This document shows, piece by piece, positions 1-8,682 of a stretch of 18,950 nt of DNA (within the stretch, counting starts at the first letter, position 1; each line of letters starts with the position of its first letter). Source of the stretch: JACRBK01 sp964427955 (GTDB lineage: Bacteria; Chloroflexota; Anaerolineae; Aggregatilineales; Aggregatilineaceae); the NCBI GenBank assembly GCA_964427955.1, contig CAYRWY010000056.1:1-18950 (forward strand), given 5' to 3'. The position numbers and the translations under genes are program-made. Under the pieces are notes generated by a model. The model was not told the DNA's origin. It saw only the letters and a list, made by a program, of their open reading frames with translations, and ran no database searches.

Positions 1-24
1 CCCACTGCCATTCTTGGAAGCCAT
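1..24 (-). CDS. Start of a further gene, probably the ABC ATPase of the exporter operon (partial)
   Basis: Only eight codons are visible, reading MASKNGSG from an ATG at 24. The ATG lies 18 bases after the stop codon of the adaptor gene, and an AAAGGG Shine-Dalgarno-like sequence sits about 8 bases upstream of it. The two preceding genes encode a FtsX-type permease and a HlyD-type adaptor, and no ATP-binding subunit is present anywhere in the window. In MacAB and YknXYZ systems the ATPase gene is adjacent, so the missing ATPase is the best guess. Eight residues cannot confirm this: the function is inferred from context only. Confidence 0.4.
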
Positions 25-42
25 AGTTCACGCCCTTTACCT

Positions 43-1440
43 TTACGGTGCGATCACAATGTCGCCTTCGTTCACGCCGCTGGTGATCTCGACGCGATCA
101 TCGGTCTGCAAGCCCAATTCGACGTCCACAGTGCGCGGGCCATCCGCTGTTTGCAGCACCACGAACGTCCGGTTCTGGAAGGTGCGGATGACGCTGGGGG
201 GCAGCCAGAGCACGTTTTCGCGCGTCTCCAGCGGCATATCGACCTCGATCAACTGGTTGTCGGCGATGTCGGTCAGCGACGCCGCCACGCGGGTCGTCTG
301 GTCGGCATCTTTGCTGCTCAGCGGGATCGAGCGCACCACGCAGCCGACGGCGGTTTCCGGCTTGTTCATCAACTGGCATACCCCGACCATGCCCACGCTG
401 AGCTGGTTGGCGTCGCTGATCGCCAGGCTGGCGATCACTTCCTTCGGTTCGGGCAGGCCGATCACGATCACCGTGCTGTACGCCTGCACCGAGTCACCGG
501 CTGAGATCGAGACTTCCAGGATCACGCCGTCGATGGGCGCATACAGCGACGCCGCGGCGATTTTCTGGTTGATCTGGTCAATCGAAAGCTGGACCGAGCG
601 CACGTTCTCGTCGCTGACTCCGGCGGCAGCGGCGTCGATGGCGCGCTGTAGATTCAACTGGGCCTGGATCACCTGGTTCTCGGACTGCTCCAACTGAATC
701 TGGTAGTTATTGAAGTTCTGCGCGGCAGAAAAGTAGCTGTTTTGGGCGCTTTTGAGCTGATTTTGGGCGCTGAGCACCTGCTGGTAGGCGCTGTCTACCG
801 TCGAGGCGGGATTTTCAGGATGGCTGAGCGCCTCGTAGTAGCTGCGTTGGGCGTTGTCCAACGACTGCTGGGCCGAATCGACTTGCAGCCGGGCGGAGGC
901 GACGCTGGTCCAGGGGCTGCTCCCCTTGGTGCTCTCCAGCGAAAGCTGCGCGTTCGCCAGGGAAATCTGGGCGTTTTCGACGCTCTCGATCCCGCTGGTC
1001 TCGCTGGTATCCACGTTGCTCTTGGCGGTCTCAAGCTGAATCTGCGCGCTGGCTAGTTGGCTTTGAAGGTCGGTGATGTCGTAATTGGCGAGTAGATCCC
1101 CCGCTTTGACGGCATCCCCGCGCCGCACGTTGACCTGGCTGATCGTCCCGGCGTTGGGGAACGAGAGCGACAACTGGTCGCGTGGCTGCCAGCGCCCGGT
1201 GAAGGTGAAAACATCTTCGACGGTGCCGCGCTGCACCGCATAGGTGGGCCGGGCGGCGATCTCGGCGGTCGGCACGGGGGTAGAGGTGGGGACCGCCCCG
1301 GCGCGCGCGACGCTGTCGTTGATGCTGGGGGTGTTGCCGGTCGAAGAGCAGGCCGTCATGAGCAGCGCCGCCAGCACCAGGATCATCCCTCCAAAACCAT
1401 AACGTAGTTTGAACATCCTTTTTTCCATGTGGTTAAGCAT
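43..1440 (-). CDS. HlyD/MacA-family periplasmic adaptor lipoprotein of an ABC exporter
   Basis: The 465-residue product is a membrane-fusion/adaptor protein that would link a FtsX-type permease to its extracytoplasmic partner. It begins with a basic n-region and a hydrophobic stretch ending in LLMTAC, so Cys31 is a probable lipidation site. A Pro/Thr-rich linker (about 50–66) follows. Two half-lipoyl segments (about 85–122 and 297–330, the second with APIDGVI) flank a long Ala/Gln/Ser-rich coiled coil (about 125–295). The β-barrel and membrane-proximal domains make up the C terminus. The first ATG overlaps the permease stop by 8 bases (ATGCTTAA), which suggests translational coupling. Inner ATGs at 1428 and 1416 are possible, and the one at 1416 would give a more typical 23-residue signal peptide. 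The family call is secure; the cargo is unknown. Confidence 0.9.
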   Translation of the reverse strand: MLNHMEKRMFKLRYGFGGMILVLAALLMTACSSTGNTPSINDSVARAGAVPTSTPVPTAEIAARPTYAVQRGTVEDVFTFTGRWQPRDQLSLSFPNAGTISQVNVRRGDAVKAGDLLANYDITDLQSQLASAQIQLETAKSNVDTSETSGIESVENAQISLANAQLSLESTKGSSPWTSVASARLQVDSAQQSLDNAQRSYYEALSHPENPASTVDSAYQQVLSAQNQLKSAQNSYFSAAQNFNNYQIQLEQSENQVIQAQLNLQRAIDAAAAGVSDENVRSVQLSIDQINQKIAAASLYAPIDGVILEVSISAGDSVQAYSTVIVIGLPEPKEVIASLAISDANQLSVGMVGVCQLMNKPETAVGCVVRSIPLSSKDADQTTRVAASLTDIADNQLIEVDMPLETRENVLWLPPSVIRTFQNRTFVVLQTADGPRTVDVELGLQTDDRVEITSGVNEGDIVIAP

Positions 1441-4198
1441 CTCCCAATTTCACCAGAGTCGAGACCTGTTGGCGGCTCAGGAACATCGTGGTCAGGACCG
1501 TGACGCCAAACAAAACCGCTGCAAAGATGGAATAGACCAGCGTGATATCACCCCAGGCGACCCGCACCAGGTAGGGCGGCAGCCCGCCGCTGAAGTCCAA
1601 CAGCGGCAGGAAGAGCAGGGTGGTGACCATGCCGATGGCCGTGCCGCCCAGGATGCCGCCCAGCGCCGCGATTCCCTGCGCCAGCAGCAGGTACGATGCC
1701 ACCGCCATCCCGCCCAGTCCCATCGCCCGCAGCGATCCCAACTGGATCGCCTGGGCACGGAAGGAGGCGGTGCTCTGGATCACGCTGCCCACCAGGGTGA
1801 GCAGGATCGCCGACACGAACCCGACCGACAGGAACCCCAACACGCCGCGCCGGGTGGGATCGGCCTGGGCTTCGGCGATCAGTTCCGCCGGACTCAGCCA
1901 TTCGAGCACCGGGAAGCCCTGCGCTTTGACCTGTTCCAGCACGGTGTTGCTGTCGGCGCCGGGTTTCATCCGCAGCCAGATGTCGTGCGGCAGTTCCGTC
2001 CCCACCAGTTCGAAGATGGGGTCCAGGTTGCCGATCATGAAGAAACCGTCGCGCGGGTCGAGGGTCGGGAAGTAGTCGATCACGTCCACGATGGGGACGG
2101 TCGTCTGGTACCACGAGTTCAGGGCGGAGATTTGCAGGGTGATTTCCTGCCCGACTTGCAGCTTGTACGTTTCAGCCGTGGCCCGGTTGATCAGCACGCC
2201 GGTCCGGTTGCCCGCCAGCTCGTTGAGCAGGTCGGCCAGCGGCTTGTCGCCGTAGTCGCTGCGAAAATACGTGATCGCCGCCATCGACTCCCGGTCCACG
2301 CCGAGGAAGGTACCCTCAATACGCTGTTTGGACAGCACGATCTGCGCGTCGTAGCGCCCCACGCGCGACACGGCGTAAACCTCTGGGATTTGCAGCAGGT
2401 TGCTGGCGGGCAGGGTGTTGTAGCCAGTTACGGTCAGCACGGTGCCGCCCTCGGACGAGGTGCCTTCTTCGGTTTCGGCATCGGAGGCCACGACCAAGAC
2501 CTGCTCGGCCCCGATCTTGTAATCGGTCACGTCTTCCAGGCTGCGGTTGAGCGTGCTCGCCATCGACGCGGTGAACCCGATCAGGCTCAGTGTGAAGCAG
2601 GTCATCAGCAGCGTCCCGCGATAGCGCCCGATGGAGCGGGTGAGTTCGCGCAGGGCCATCAGCAGCGGGATGTTGCTGGTCAGTTTCACAGCGCCCGATA
2701 CCCGGTTGAGGAGAAAGGGATAAATCCGCAAAAAGAGCATGGTGAAACCGAGCGAAAAGAGCGTAGGAGCCAGGAAGACCAGCGGATCGCCAAAGGGATC
2801 TTCGGCTCCGGCCACCAGCCCGCCCTGCGCCTGGAGCGTGTAAAACACGTAGCCGGAGGGCACCAGCAGCATGAAATCGAGATAGATGCGCTGCCACCAG
2901 GCTTTGCCCGAACGGGCCTGGGCGCGCTTGAAGGTGTTGATCGACTGGCGGGTGGTGCGCCAGGCCATGCCCAACCCGCTGCTGGCGGCGATCAGACCCG
3001 TCGCGGCGCCAATCATGAGCGCCTGCCGGGTGAACACGATGTCCAGCGACTTGCTCTCGTAGTCGAACCGCAGAAACGATGAGGTGCGTCCGATCAGCCG
3101 CACGACCGACGGCGACAGGGCGATCCCGATGCCGAGCGCGATCCCGGCCAGGATCATCCACATCAGGGCGTGCAGGCCCAGCAGCTTACGGCGGCTCATG
3201 CCCCGGCTGCTGAGGGTGACATCTTCCTGCTGCTGGCGTCCGACCAGCATCCCGGCCAGCATCGTCACGAAGTAGAGGATCAACCCCGCCACCGGCATGA
3301 CCACGATGACCAACTGCTGCGTGAGCTTGTCCACTTCCTTGACGAATGCTTTCAAGCCTTCCTGGGGCGAGACGTCCAGCCGGATGCCGGGCAGCGCCGC
3401 CAGCACGGTGCGTTCGCCGTCCGTGATGCCGTTGAGCAGCCCCGCGACGTCCGAGGTGCGCAGCGATTTGCCGTCGAAAATGAGCTGCCAATCGACCTCT
3501 TCGACCGGCTTGCTGATGCCCTGTAAGGCGGTCGTCAGGTCGTCGGGCTGCGTCAGAAAGACGCTGTCGAAGAATTTAGGCGTCAGGATCCAGGACGGGT
3601 CGGACGAATCGACCGGAGTCCACAGCGCCACGATTTCGAGCGTGACCGCTGAGGAGGCGCCGGACCGTGCCGCCTTGAGCTTGTCGCCCACTTGTAAGCC
3701 GGTCTGGTAGAGCAGCTTTTCGGACATCAGCACCGGGATCGCGTCGCCGGCGGTGTCGGTCGGCGGCCAGGTTCCCGCGGTGATCTGAATCTGAGCGTCG
3801 GCCCCTTCCAGCGTCCCCAGCGTATAGGTCCCGAAGGCGACCGGCTTATCGCCCTGGCGCGTCATGTTCCAGTTTCCGCCGCTCACGAAGCGGGCGGTGC
3901 GCAGCACGGGCAGGTTGATCGTCTTCACGAACGAGCTTTGGATCACCCCGGTCCCGACCTCGACATCCGCCTGCGAGATCGCCCCTTCCCAGCTTCCCAG
4001 GTAGCGGAAGCGAAAGGCATAGGGCGGATCGCTTAGTTTGTCGGACAGCAGGTCGGTATTGACGGCATCGACGTATAGACTCAAGCTGAGCGCCAGCGTG
4101 GTGGCCGCCGACAGCCCGACGAGAGTCCAGAAGACCAGGCTGCGGTGCTGCCACAGGCGCTCAAACGCGAACAGAATGGGATCAATGAACCGGCTCAT
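1433..4198 (-). CDS. FtsX-type ABC transporter permease with two FtsX domains
   Basis: The 921-residue integral membrane protein is the permease of an ABC exporter or mechanotransmission system. A first membrane helix (about 21–45) is followed by a large extracytoplasmic domain (about 46–293). Three helices of FtsX type follow (about 296–410) with a typical charged RGMSRRKLLG loop. Further helices lie at about 440–498 and 528–549, then a second extracytoplasmic domain (about 550–783), then a second FtsX triplet (about 785–908) with the loop LGSLRAMGLGG. This ten-helix, duplicated layout resembles LolC/E-like or BceB-like large permeases more than the four-helix MacB. ATP-binding motifs are absent, so a separate ATPase is needed. 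It sits between the double binding protein (57-base gap) and the adaptor (8-base overlap). The ATG at 4198 has only a weak GGGA upstream. Confidence 0.9.
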   Translation of the reverse strand: MSRFIDPILFAFERLWQHRSLVFWTLVGLSAATTLALSLSLYVDAVNTDLLSDKLSDPPYAFRFRYLGSWEGAISQADVEVGTGVIQSSFVKTINLPVLRTARFVSGGNWNMTRQGDKPVAFGTYTLGTLEGADAQIQITAGTWPPTDTAGDAIPVLMSEKLLYQTGLQVGDKLKAARSGASSAVTLEIVALWTPVDSSDPSWILTPKFFDSVFLTQPDDLTTALQGISKPVEEVDWQLIFDGKSLRTSDVAGLLNGITDGERTVLAALPGIRLDVSPQEGLKAFVKEVDKLTQQLVIVVMPVAGLILYFVTMLAGMLVGRQQQEDVTLSSRGMSRRKLLGLHALMWMILAGIALGIGIALSPSVVRLIGRTSSFLRFDYESKSLDIVFTRQALMIGAATGLIAASSGLGMAWRTTRQSINTFKRAQARSGKAWWQRIYLDFMLLVPSGYVFYTLQAQGGLVAGAEDPFGDPLVFLAPTLFSLGFTMLFLRIYPFLLNRVSGAVKLTSNIPLLMALRELTRSIGRYRGTLLMTCFTLSLIGFTASMASTLNRSLEDVTDYKIGAEQVLVVASDAETEEGTSSEGGTVLTVTGYNTLPASNLLQIPEVYAVSRVGRYDAQIVLSKQRIEGTFLGVDRESMAAITYFRSDYGDKPLADLLNELAGNRTGVLINRATAETYKLQVGQEITLQISALNSWYQTTVPIVDVIDYFPTLDPRDGFFMIGNLDPIFELVGTELPHDIWLRMKPGADSNTVLEQVKAQGFPVLEWLSPAELIAEAQADPTRRGVLGFLSVGFVSAILLTLVGSVIQSTASFRAQAIQLGSLRAMGLGGMAVASYLLLAQGIAALGGILGGTAIGMVTTLLFLPLLDFSGGLPPYLVRVAWGDITLVYSIFAAVLFGVTVLTTMFLSRQQVSTLVKLGDA

Positions 4199-4212
4199 TA
4201 TGAATATTCCCG

Positions 4213-4247
4213 GTGGGGGAGCGTAAGGTTGCCCCTACACCCCCCAC
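4213..4247. repeat. GC-rich inverted repeat between the binding-protein and permease genes
   Basis: The 57-base gap contains GTGGGGG (4213–4219) and its exact complement CCCCCAC (4241–4247), separated by 21 bases. In the minus-strand mRNA this could form a hairpin with a 7-bp, almost all-GC stem. It has no T-tract in the direction of transcription, so I do not call it a terminator. It could attenuate readthrough or stabilise one part of the transcript. The loop reads like fragments of the GTAGGGGCAAC-type intergenic repeats common in some Chloroflexota and cyanobacteria, but this is from memory. Confidence 0.4.
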
Positions 4248-4255
4248 GGATAGGG

Positions 4256-7015
4256 CTAGCCGCCCAGGGTAAAAGACGGATCGACGCTGGTCGCACACTG
4301 TGCGATACCTTCGAACTGCTGACGCCGCTGTTCCTGGACGTCGAGCGTCGTATCGATCGTTACACTGCTCACGCAGTCCTGGTAGGCCAGGGTCGTCGCC
4401 TGGGCATCGGCCAGGGCCGTGTCAAGATCAGCACCATTATTTACGTAATCGTCGAACGCCTGTCGCAGCCAGTAGGAAACGAGGTAGGTCGTCGCCGCCC
4501 CGCCGCGCCCTTCGGTGAAGGTCGGGAAGACGATGGTATTGGACGAGCGCAGCAGCGCATCGATCTTCTGGTACATGGCGGCGACGTTTTCACCCTGTGC
4601 CGCCGCTACCGACGGATCACTGACGAGCGATTGGCGGGCGGGCATCCCGGAGAAAAGCTGCGGGTTGCGCGCGACCAGGCTCAAGAAGCGGTAGGTGGCG
4701 TCGGGATTCTGCGCCGTGGCGCTGATGTAGCCCGTGGTGATTTCGTAGGCGATCACCCCGTACTGCGAGCCTTCCGGGTAGGTCGTCATCACCTGGGTGT
4801 CTTCCTGGGTTGTGCCATCTGGGTTAGGCGGGCGCTGTCCTCTGAACTGGTTGAAGGTGTTGGTCGTGATGGCCGGGGTCGAGGTTGGATCGCCGCCGCC
4901 CGTAAAGTTGGACAGCGCGCTGTAGTTGATATAGCCGCCCGCGACCAGGTCCAGCACCTGCCGGATGGCATCCACAGTCGCCTGGTCGGTGAAGTTCACG
5001 GTGGGCGGATCGGTGCGATAGTCCAGCGGCAGTCCGCCGAAGGCCGTGATCAGCATCATCAGGTACGACCCGCTCGGATCGTTGGGCTGAAACGGTATCG
5101 GATCGGTGTCATAGGGTTTGAGCATCTTCAACGCATCGACGAATGCCTCGACGGTCCACCCGTCCAGCGGTTCGGGAACACCGGCATTCTGGAACTGTGT
5201 CATGTCGTACTCGAGCATCTGCGGCTCGATGGCCAGCGGCAGCGCCCAGGTCTTATCGTCCTGCTGAAGCTGGGCCAGGGTATTGCCGATGACGTCGTTG
5301 CGATCAAAGGTGGGATCGTTGTCGATCAGCGGGTCAAGACTGAGCAGCGAGCTGACGTCGGCCCCTTCGACCGCGTTCGAAGGCAGGATGAAGCAGTCGT
5401 ACTGTTCGGCCAGGGTCGCCAGGTCGGAGTCTTGCGTCGAGACGAGATTCACCAGCCCGACGTCGGGATCGCTGGCGGTGAAGTCCGCGATCAACTGGTC
5501 CCATTCATCCTGGTTGGCCAACTGCGAATTGCCGCCGAAACCGCCGCCAAAGCCCAGGTTGACCGCGCAGTTGAGCTGGATCTTTCCGGCCTCAAGGGTG
5601 GGTTCCGGTTCGGGTGGCGTGACGAAGAGGCTGACGGTGCCGACGACGGCCACCGCCGTCTGCATGTCGCTGACCGCCTGCGCCTCGGCGTCTTGCAGGG
5701 CGGACTGTGCATCCAGCCCGCTGCTGCTCATTTCGTTGAGCGCCGTGCTGAGGTAGGACGCGTAGCGCAGTTCGGAGATCGGCAGCCCTACGTTCAAGCC
5801 CTGATCCACGACCGGCTGGATCTCGTCCGGGATGGTCTGGTTGCCGCCAAACCCGCCGCCGGGCTGACCACCGCCACCGCCGGGGCCGCCCGCATCAGGA
5901 TTGGTGTTCGTGGTCGTAGCGGTGCTGTTCGCCAGGCTGTAACGGGCCGCCACGGCGCTGAAACGGTTGTTGGCCAGGTCGGAGCGCGAGGTCAAGAAGC
6001 TGGCCAGGGCATAGGCGATTTCGGGGTATTGCGTCCCGGCGCTGACGGCGAAGCTCTGCACGCTCAATCCGGCCACGCCGTTAGGCAGCAAACTCGCGTA
6101 GCGGACGGTTTCTTCCTGCTGGTCCTGGTTGGGCCGGAAACCGCGCGAGGCGTAACCGTTGATGCCTTCCACGCGCAGCGGGATGTCTTCTTCACGCCCG
6201 CCGCCCTGGGCCAGGACCACGCCGTCCTCGATCATCTGGTTCCAGGTTTCCAGGATGTATTCCAGGTCCGGGTTGGTGAAAAGCGGCGCGTTCGGCACGG
6301 TAGAAGAATCGTAGAAGCCGGAACCGGCCAGCGCGCGCAGAAAGATGGTCTGGTTATTGCCGCCGGATACGGTAGAGAAGCCCGGCGCAGCCACCGTTCC
6401 ATCCGCGTTGTACGTCGTCAGCGCGGCGGCGGCATTGGCGAAATCGTCGATGGTCCAGCGTTCGTTGGGGTAGGCCAGGCCGGCGGCGTCGAACGATTCC
6501 TGGTCATAGGTGAGCAACAGCACGTCCATCGACAGCGGCAGCGCCCAAATGCCATTGTCCCACTGGTAGGACTGCCACGCCGCGGGGACGAAGTCCGACG
6601 TGTCCATATTGGGATCGCTCATCACCAGCGGCGACAGGTCGAGGAAATAGCCCGCCTGGGTATCCGCCTGGGTGAGGGTCGAGGAATCGACGTACATGAC
6701 GTCCGCCGACGTCACCAGGGTTTCGGTGGAGTCGAGATGGCTGCTGACGTCCGAGGCTCCCGGACCGCCGCCAAAAAACGCCGTATCAGTAAAAACCGTC
6801 ACGACATCGACCCCGGAATACTGCGCTTCGAATTCGGACAGCACATCATCCGTCAGCACGTCTTCCCATAGGGAAGGGACGCTGACGACCAGGGTAGTGA
6901 CATTCTGTGAAGCAGCGTGGGTGGGCTGGGCTGAAAACGGGATAAGCCCGCTCACCATCCCCATAATCACGGCAATAGGCCCCAGCGATCTCCAGAGCCT
7001 TCGATATCGATTCAC
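4256..7015 (-). CDS. Secreted protein with two tandem family 1 solute-binding domains
   Basis: At 919 residues this is about twice the usual length of a family 1 extracellular solute-binding protein. The signal peptide (about 1–35, ending PTHA/ASQ) lacks a lipobox cysteine. Two homologous halves are visible. GIWALPLSMDVLLLTYD (155 onward) matches KTWALPLAIEPQMLEYD (588 onward), and the next segments WTIDDFANAAAAL and WTVEAFVDALKML also match, giving an offset of 433 residues. The C-terminal helices of the halves also correspond (about 416–451 and 843–881). Gly-rich linkers carrying GGGFGGN lie at about 376–392 and 487–496. All four cysteines (483, 541, 881, 907) are in the second half. The start is a GTG with a strong AGGAGG five bases upstream (7021–7026). 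No importer permease is nearby, so it probably serves the FtsX exporter or senses a ligand. The ligand is unknown, though carbohydrate is the family norm. Confidence 0.85.
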   Translation of the reverse strand: MNRYRRLWRSLGPIAVIMGMVSGLIPFSAQPTHAASQNVTTLVVSVPSLWEDVLTDDVLSEFEAQYSGVDVVTVFTDTAFFGGGPGASDVSSHLDSTETLVTSADVMYVDSSTLTQADTQAGYFLDLSPLVMSDPNMDTSDFVPAAWQSYQWDNGIWALPLSMDVLLLTYDQESFDAAGLAYPNERWTIDDFANAAAALTTYNADGTVAAPGFSTVSGGNNQTIFLRALAGSGFYDSSTVPNAPLFTNPDLEYILETWNQMIEDGVVLAQGGGREEDIPLRVEGINGYASRGFRPNQDQQEETVRYASLLPNGVAGLSVQSFAVSAGTQYPEIAYALASFLTSRSDLANNRFSAVAARYSLANSTATTTNTNPDAGGPGGGGGQPGGGFGGNQTIPDEIQPVVDQGLNVGLPISELRYASYLSTALNEMSSSGLDAQSALQDAEAQAVSDMQTAVAVVGTVSLFVTPPEPEPTLEAGKIQLNCAVNLGFGGGFGGNSQLANQDEWDQLIADFTASDPDVGLVNLVSTQDSDLATLAEQYDCFILPSNAVEGADVSSLLSLDPLIDNDPTFDRNDVIGNTLAQLQQDDKTWALPLAIEPQMLEYDMTQFQNAGVPEPLDGWTVEAFVDALKMLKPYDTDPIPFQPNDPSGSYLMMLITAFGGLPLDYRTDPPTVNFTDQATVDAIRQVLDLVAGGYINYSALSNFTGGGDPTSTPAITTNTFNQFRGQRPPNPDGTTQEDTQVMTTYPEGSQYGVIAYEITTGYISATAQNPDATYRFLSLVARNPQLFSGMPARQSLVSDPSVAAAQGENVAAMYQKIDALLRSSNTIVFPTFTEGRGGAATTYLVSYWLRQAFDDYVNNGADLDTALADAQATTLAYQDCVSSVTIDTTLDVQEQRRQQFEGIAQCATSVDPSFTLGG

Positions 7016-7068
7016 AGTTTCCTCCTACAAGGTAAACATCCAATTGCGCCAATCATGATCGGAGGAAG

Positions 7069-7095
7069 TTACAGTCACCTTACAACGACATTACA
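7069..7095. repeat. Three TTACA direct repeats with 11-bp period, candidate PhoB/OmpR-family operator
   Basis: TTACA occurs at 7069–7073, 7080–7084 and 7091–7095, exactly 11 bp apart, so the copies lie on one face of the helix. On the minus strand they read TGTAA and lie about 54–80 bases upstream of the GTG start of the double solute-binding gene. The last copy overlaps the stop codon of the histidine kinase gene. Such 11-bp repeats, and in particular TT(A/T/C)ACA in Bacillus PhoP boxes, are typical of OmpR/PhoB-family response regulators. The neighbouring regulator is NarL-type and is not expected to read this pattern. A weak TTGTAA–17–TGTAAC promoter on the minus strand runs through the same repeats. 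Confidence 0.45.
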
Positions 7096-8371
7096 ATTCT
7101 GAAACCTGGCGATCAGGGCTGTGGTTGAGGGAAAGAGGCAGTTCGATGGTGAACGTGCTGCCCTGTCCGGGCAAGCTTTGCAAGCGAATATCTCCCCCGT
7201 GCAGGCGGATCAACTGGCGCGCAATGTCCAGTCCGAGTCCAACCCCGGCCCGGCGGCTGTCCAACTGGACGAAGGGCAAAAAGATGAGTTCCTGCTGTTC
7301 TTCGGGGATACCGTCGCCTGTGTCGGACACGGCAATCCAGATCGAAGCCCCATGCCGGGACGACGCCAGGGTGATTTCACCCTGGGCGGTATGTTTGATG
7401 GCGTTGGCGAGCAGGTTACCGATGGCCTGCCGCAGGCGCACTTCGTCACCGTCGAAGGCGGGCAGATCGGGGGCCAGGTTAAGCTTCAGTAACACGCCCG
7501 CCGGGACGTTATGGCGCTGTTCATCGACGACCGCGGCACACAGGCCGTTGAGATCGCAAGACTTTCGCGTCAGCCGCAGATTGCCCGTCGCCAGGTGGGC
7601 GCTGTCCAGCAGATCGCTGACCAGCCGGTTGAGCAGTTCGCCCTCTTCGATGATGTAGCGCAGATACCCGGCCTGGGTGTCGTTCAATTCGGTGCGGCGC
7701 AGCACTTTGGCGAAGCCGAGCACGGAGTTGAGCGGCGTGCGGAGTTCGTGGCTCACTCGTGCCAGGAAATGGTGGCTCTGGTGGCGGACTTTTTCGGCCA
7801 CGTAAGCGGTATTGATCTCCACCGTCAGGTGGTTGACGAAGCGCAGAGTTTGGAAAGTGAAGGCGGCCAGCAGGATATCGTAGCTGACCAGGATATAACG
7901 CGGCGGAGTAAGCTGTGCAAACGAGGGGGCGACTTCGTAGATCAGGCTGATCCAGAAGGCCATCACACACCACGCTTGCACGATCACCCGCTTGCGTCCG
8001 GCCAGCAGCGTCCCGGCAAAGGTATACGGGATCATGAAGGACAGGGCCGTGACCGCGCCCAACCCATCGACCAGCATCCCCTGGATCATCAGCAGTCCCA
8101 CGCTGCCGATTAGCCAGCCGACGGTCAGCGATGACGGCAGCAGTCCCAGCCCGTACACCAGCGCGATCACTCCGGCGAGAAAGCCATACGCGCCCACATG
8201 CGGAACCTGCCAGCGGTAGGCCGCCGCGCACAGAATGATCTCGCCCATCACCAACTGCCAGCCGCGCGAGCGCCAGTAATTGTAAATCTGGCGCGTCGCC
8301 TGCTGTTGAACAGCCAGGGGCAGGATCGAAGCCTCATCCGGCCAGGGTGCGTTTAATTGCCTGCGCCACAT
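7091..8371 (-). CDS. Membrane-bound sensor histidine kinase
   Basis: From the ATG at 8371 the product is 426 residues and is the only complete histidine kinase in the window. About six hydrophobic segments (roughly 40–180) form an N-terminal membrane sensor without a large outside loop, so it may sense membrane state or a small ligand. The DHp domain (about 195–258) has the H-box SHELRTPLNS with phospho-acceptor His208. The ATPase domain (about 300–412) shows an N-box (QAIGNLLANAIKH), a G1 box (SDTGDGIP) and a G2 box (GVGLGLDIA). The gene overlaps the end of the CheY-like gene by 38 bases, so the two are co-translated. A TTG 24 bases further upstream is in frame but less likely. It has no receiver domain of its own; likely partners are the two regulators encoded just upstream. 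Confidence 0.9.
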   Translation of the reverse strand: MWRRQLNAPWPDEASILPLAVQQQATRQIYNYWRSRGWQLVMGEIILCAAAYRWQVPHVGAYGFLAGVIALVYGLGLLPSSLTVGWLIGSVGLLMIQGMLVDGLGAVTALSFMIPYTFAGTLLAGRKRVIVQAWCVMAFWISLIYEVAPSFAQLTPPRYILVSYDILLAAFTFQTLRFVNHLTVEINTAYVAEKVRHQSHHFLARVSHELRTPLNSVLGFAKVLRRTELNDTQAGYLRYIIEEGELLNRLVSDLLDSAHLATGNLRLTRKSCDLNGLCAAVVDEQRHNVPAGVLLKLNLAPDLPAFDGDEVRLRQAIGNLLANAIKHTAQGEITLASSRHGASIWIAVSDTGDGIPEEQQELIFLPFVQLDSRRAGVGLGLDIARQLIRLHGGDIRLQSLPGQGSTFTIELPLSLNHSPDRQVSEL

Positions 8372-8681
8372 CGTCGGGATCAAGGGGCTTAGCAAGATAG
8401 ATATGATCGAGCAGCTCCGGGTCCACCGCCTCGGCGTAGGCCGACACGATGATCACCGGGGCAGGGTGGACGGCGTTCAAGCGCCGCGCCAGGGACAGCC
8501 CATCACCATCGGGCAGATCGAGATCGAGAATGTAGAGGGCGGGGCGCTGGTCGGCGGCCATGTGCAGCGCCTCCGCGCTTGAATTGGCGACGACCAGGGT
8601 ATGCGGCGTCATCTCGCTGATGATGGCGCGCATGAGCAGTTGCGCCGGGGGATGATCTTCCACGTAGAGAATCGTTGCCAT
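8334..8681 (-). CDS. Single-domain CheY-like response regulator
   Basis: The 115-residue protein is a receiver domain with no output domain. Acid-pocket residues Glu8 and Asp9, phospho-acceptor Asp53 (in LYILDLDLPDGDG), the Ser80 switch position (IIVSAYAE) and Lys98 (LAKPL) are all present, so it should be phosphorylated. Its ATG at 8681 lies one base after the stop of the NarL-type regulator, and its end overlaps the kinase gene by 38 bases. It may act as a phosphate sink or as an intermediate between the kinase and the DHp domain on the upstream regulator. It could also bind a protein target directly. The family call is secure; the role is inferred. Confidence 0.9.
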   Translation of the reverse strand: MATILYVEDHPPAQLLMRAIISEMTPHTLVVANSSAEALHMAADQRPALYILDLDLPDGDGLSLARRLNAVHPAPVIIVSAYAEAVDPELLDHIYLAKPLDPDDVAQAIKRTLAG

Positions 8682-8682
8682 G

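Noticed and set aside
4145..6871. A 908-codon open frame on the plus strand opposite the double solute-binding gene.
   Set aside because: Its product is Arg/Gly/His/Gln-rich with no recognisable domain, while the minus strand encodes a clear two-domain protein with a signal peptide and a strong SD. It is an antisense shadow typical of GC-rich DNA.
7051..7060. The ATCATGAT palindrome upstream of the solute-binding gene as an operator.
   Set aside because: It is only 8 bp with no extended symmetry and is expected by chance at this frequency.
8372..8395. Start of the histidine kinase at a TTG (8395).
   Set aside because: The ATG at 8371 needs a shorter overlap, and the extra eight residues carry no domain. 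TTG is the rarer start codon.
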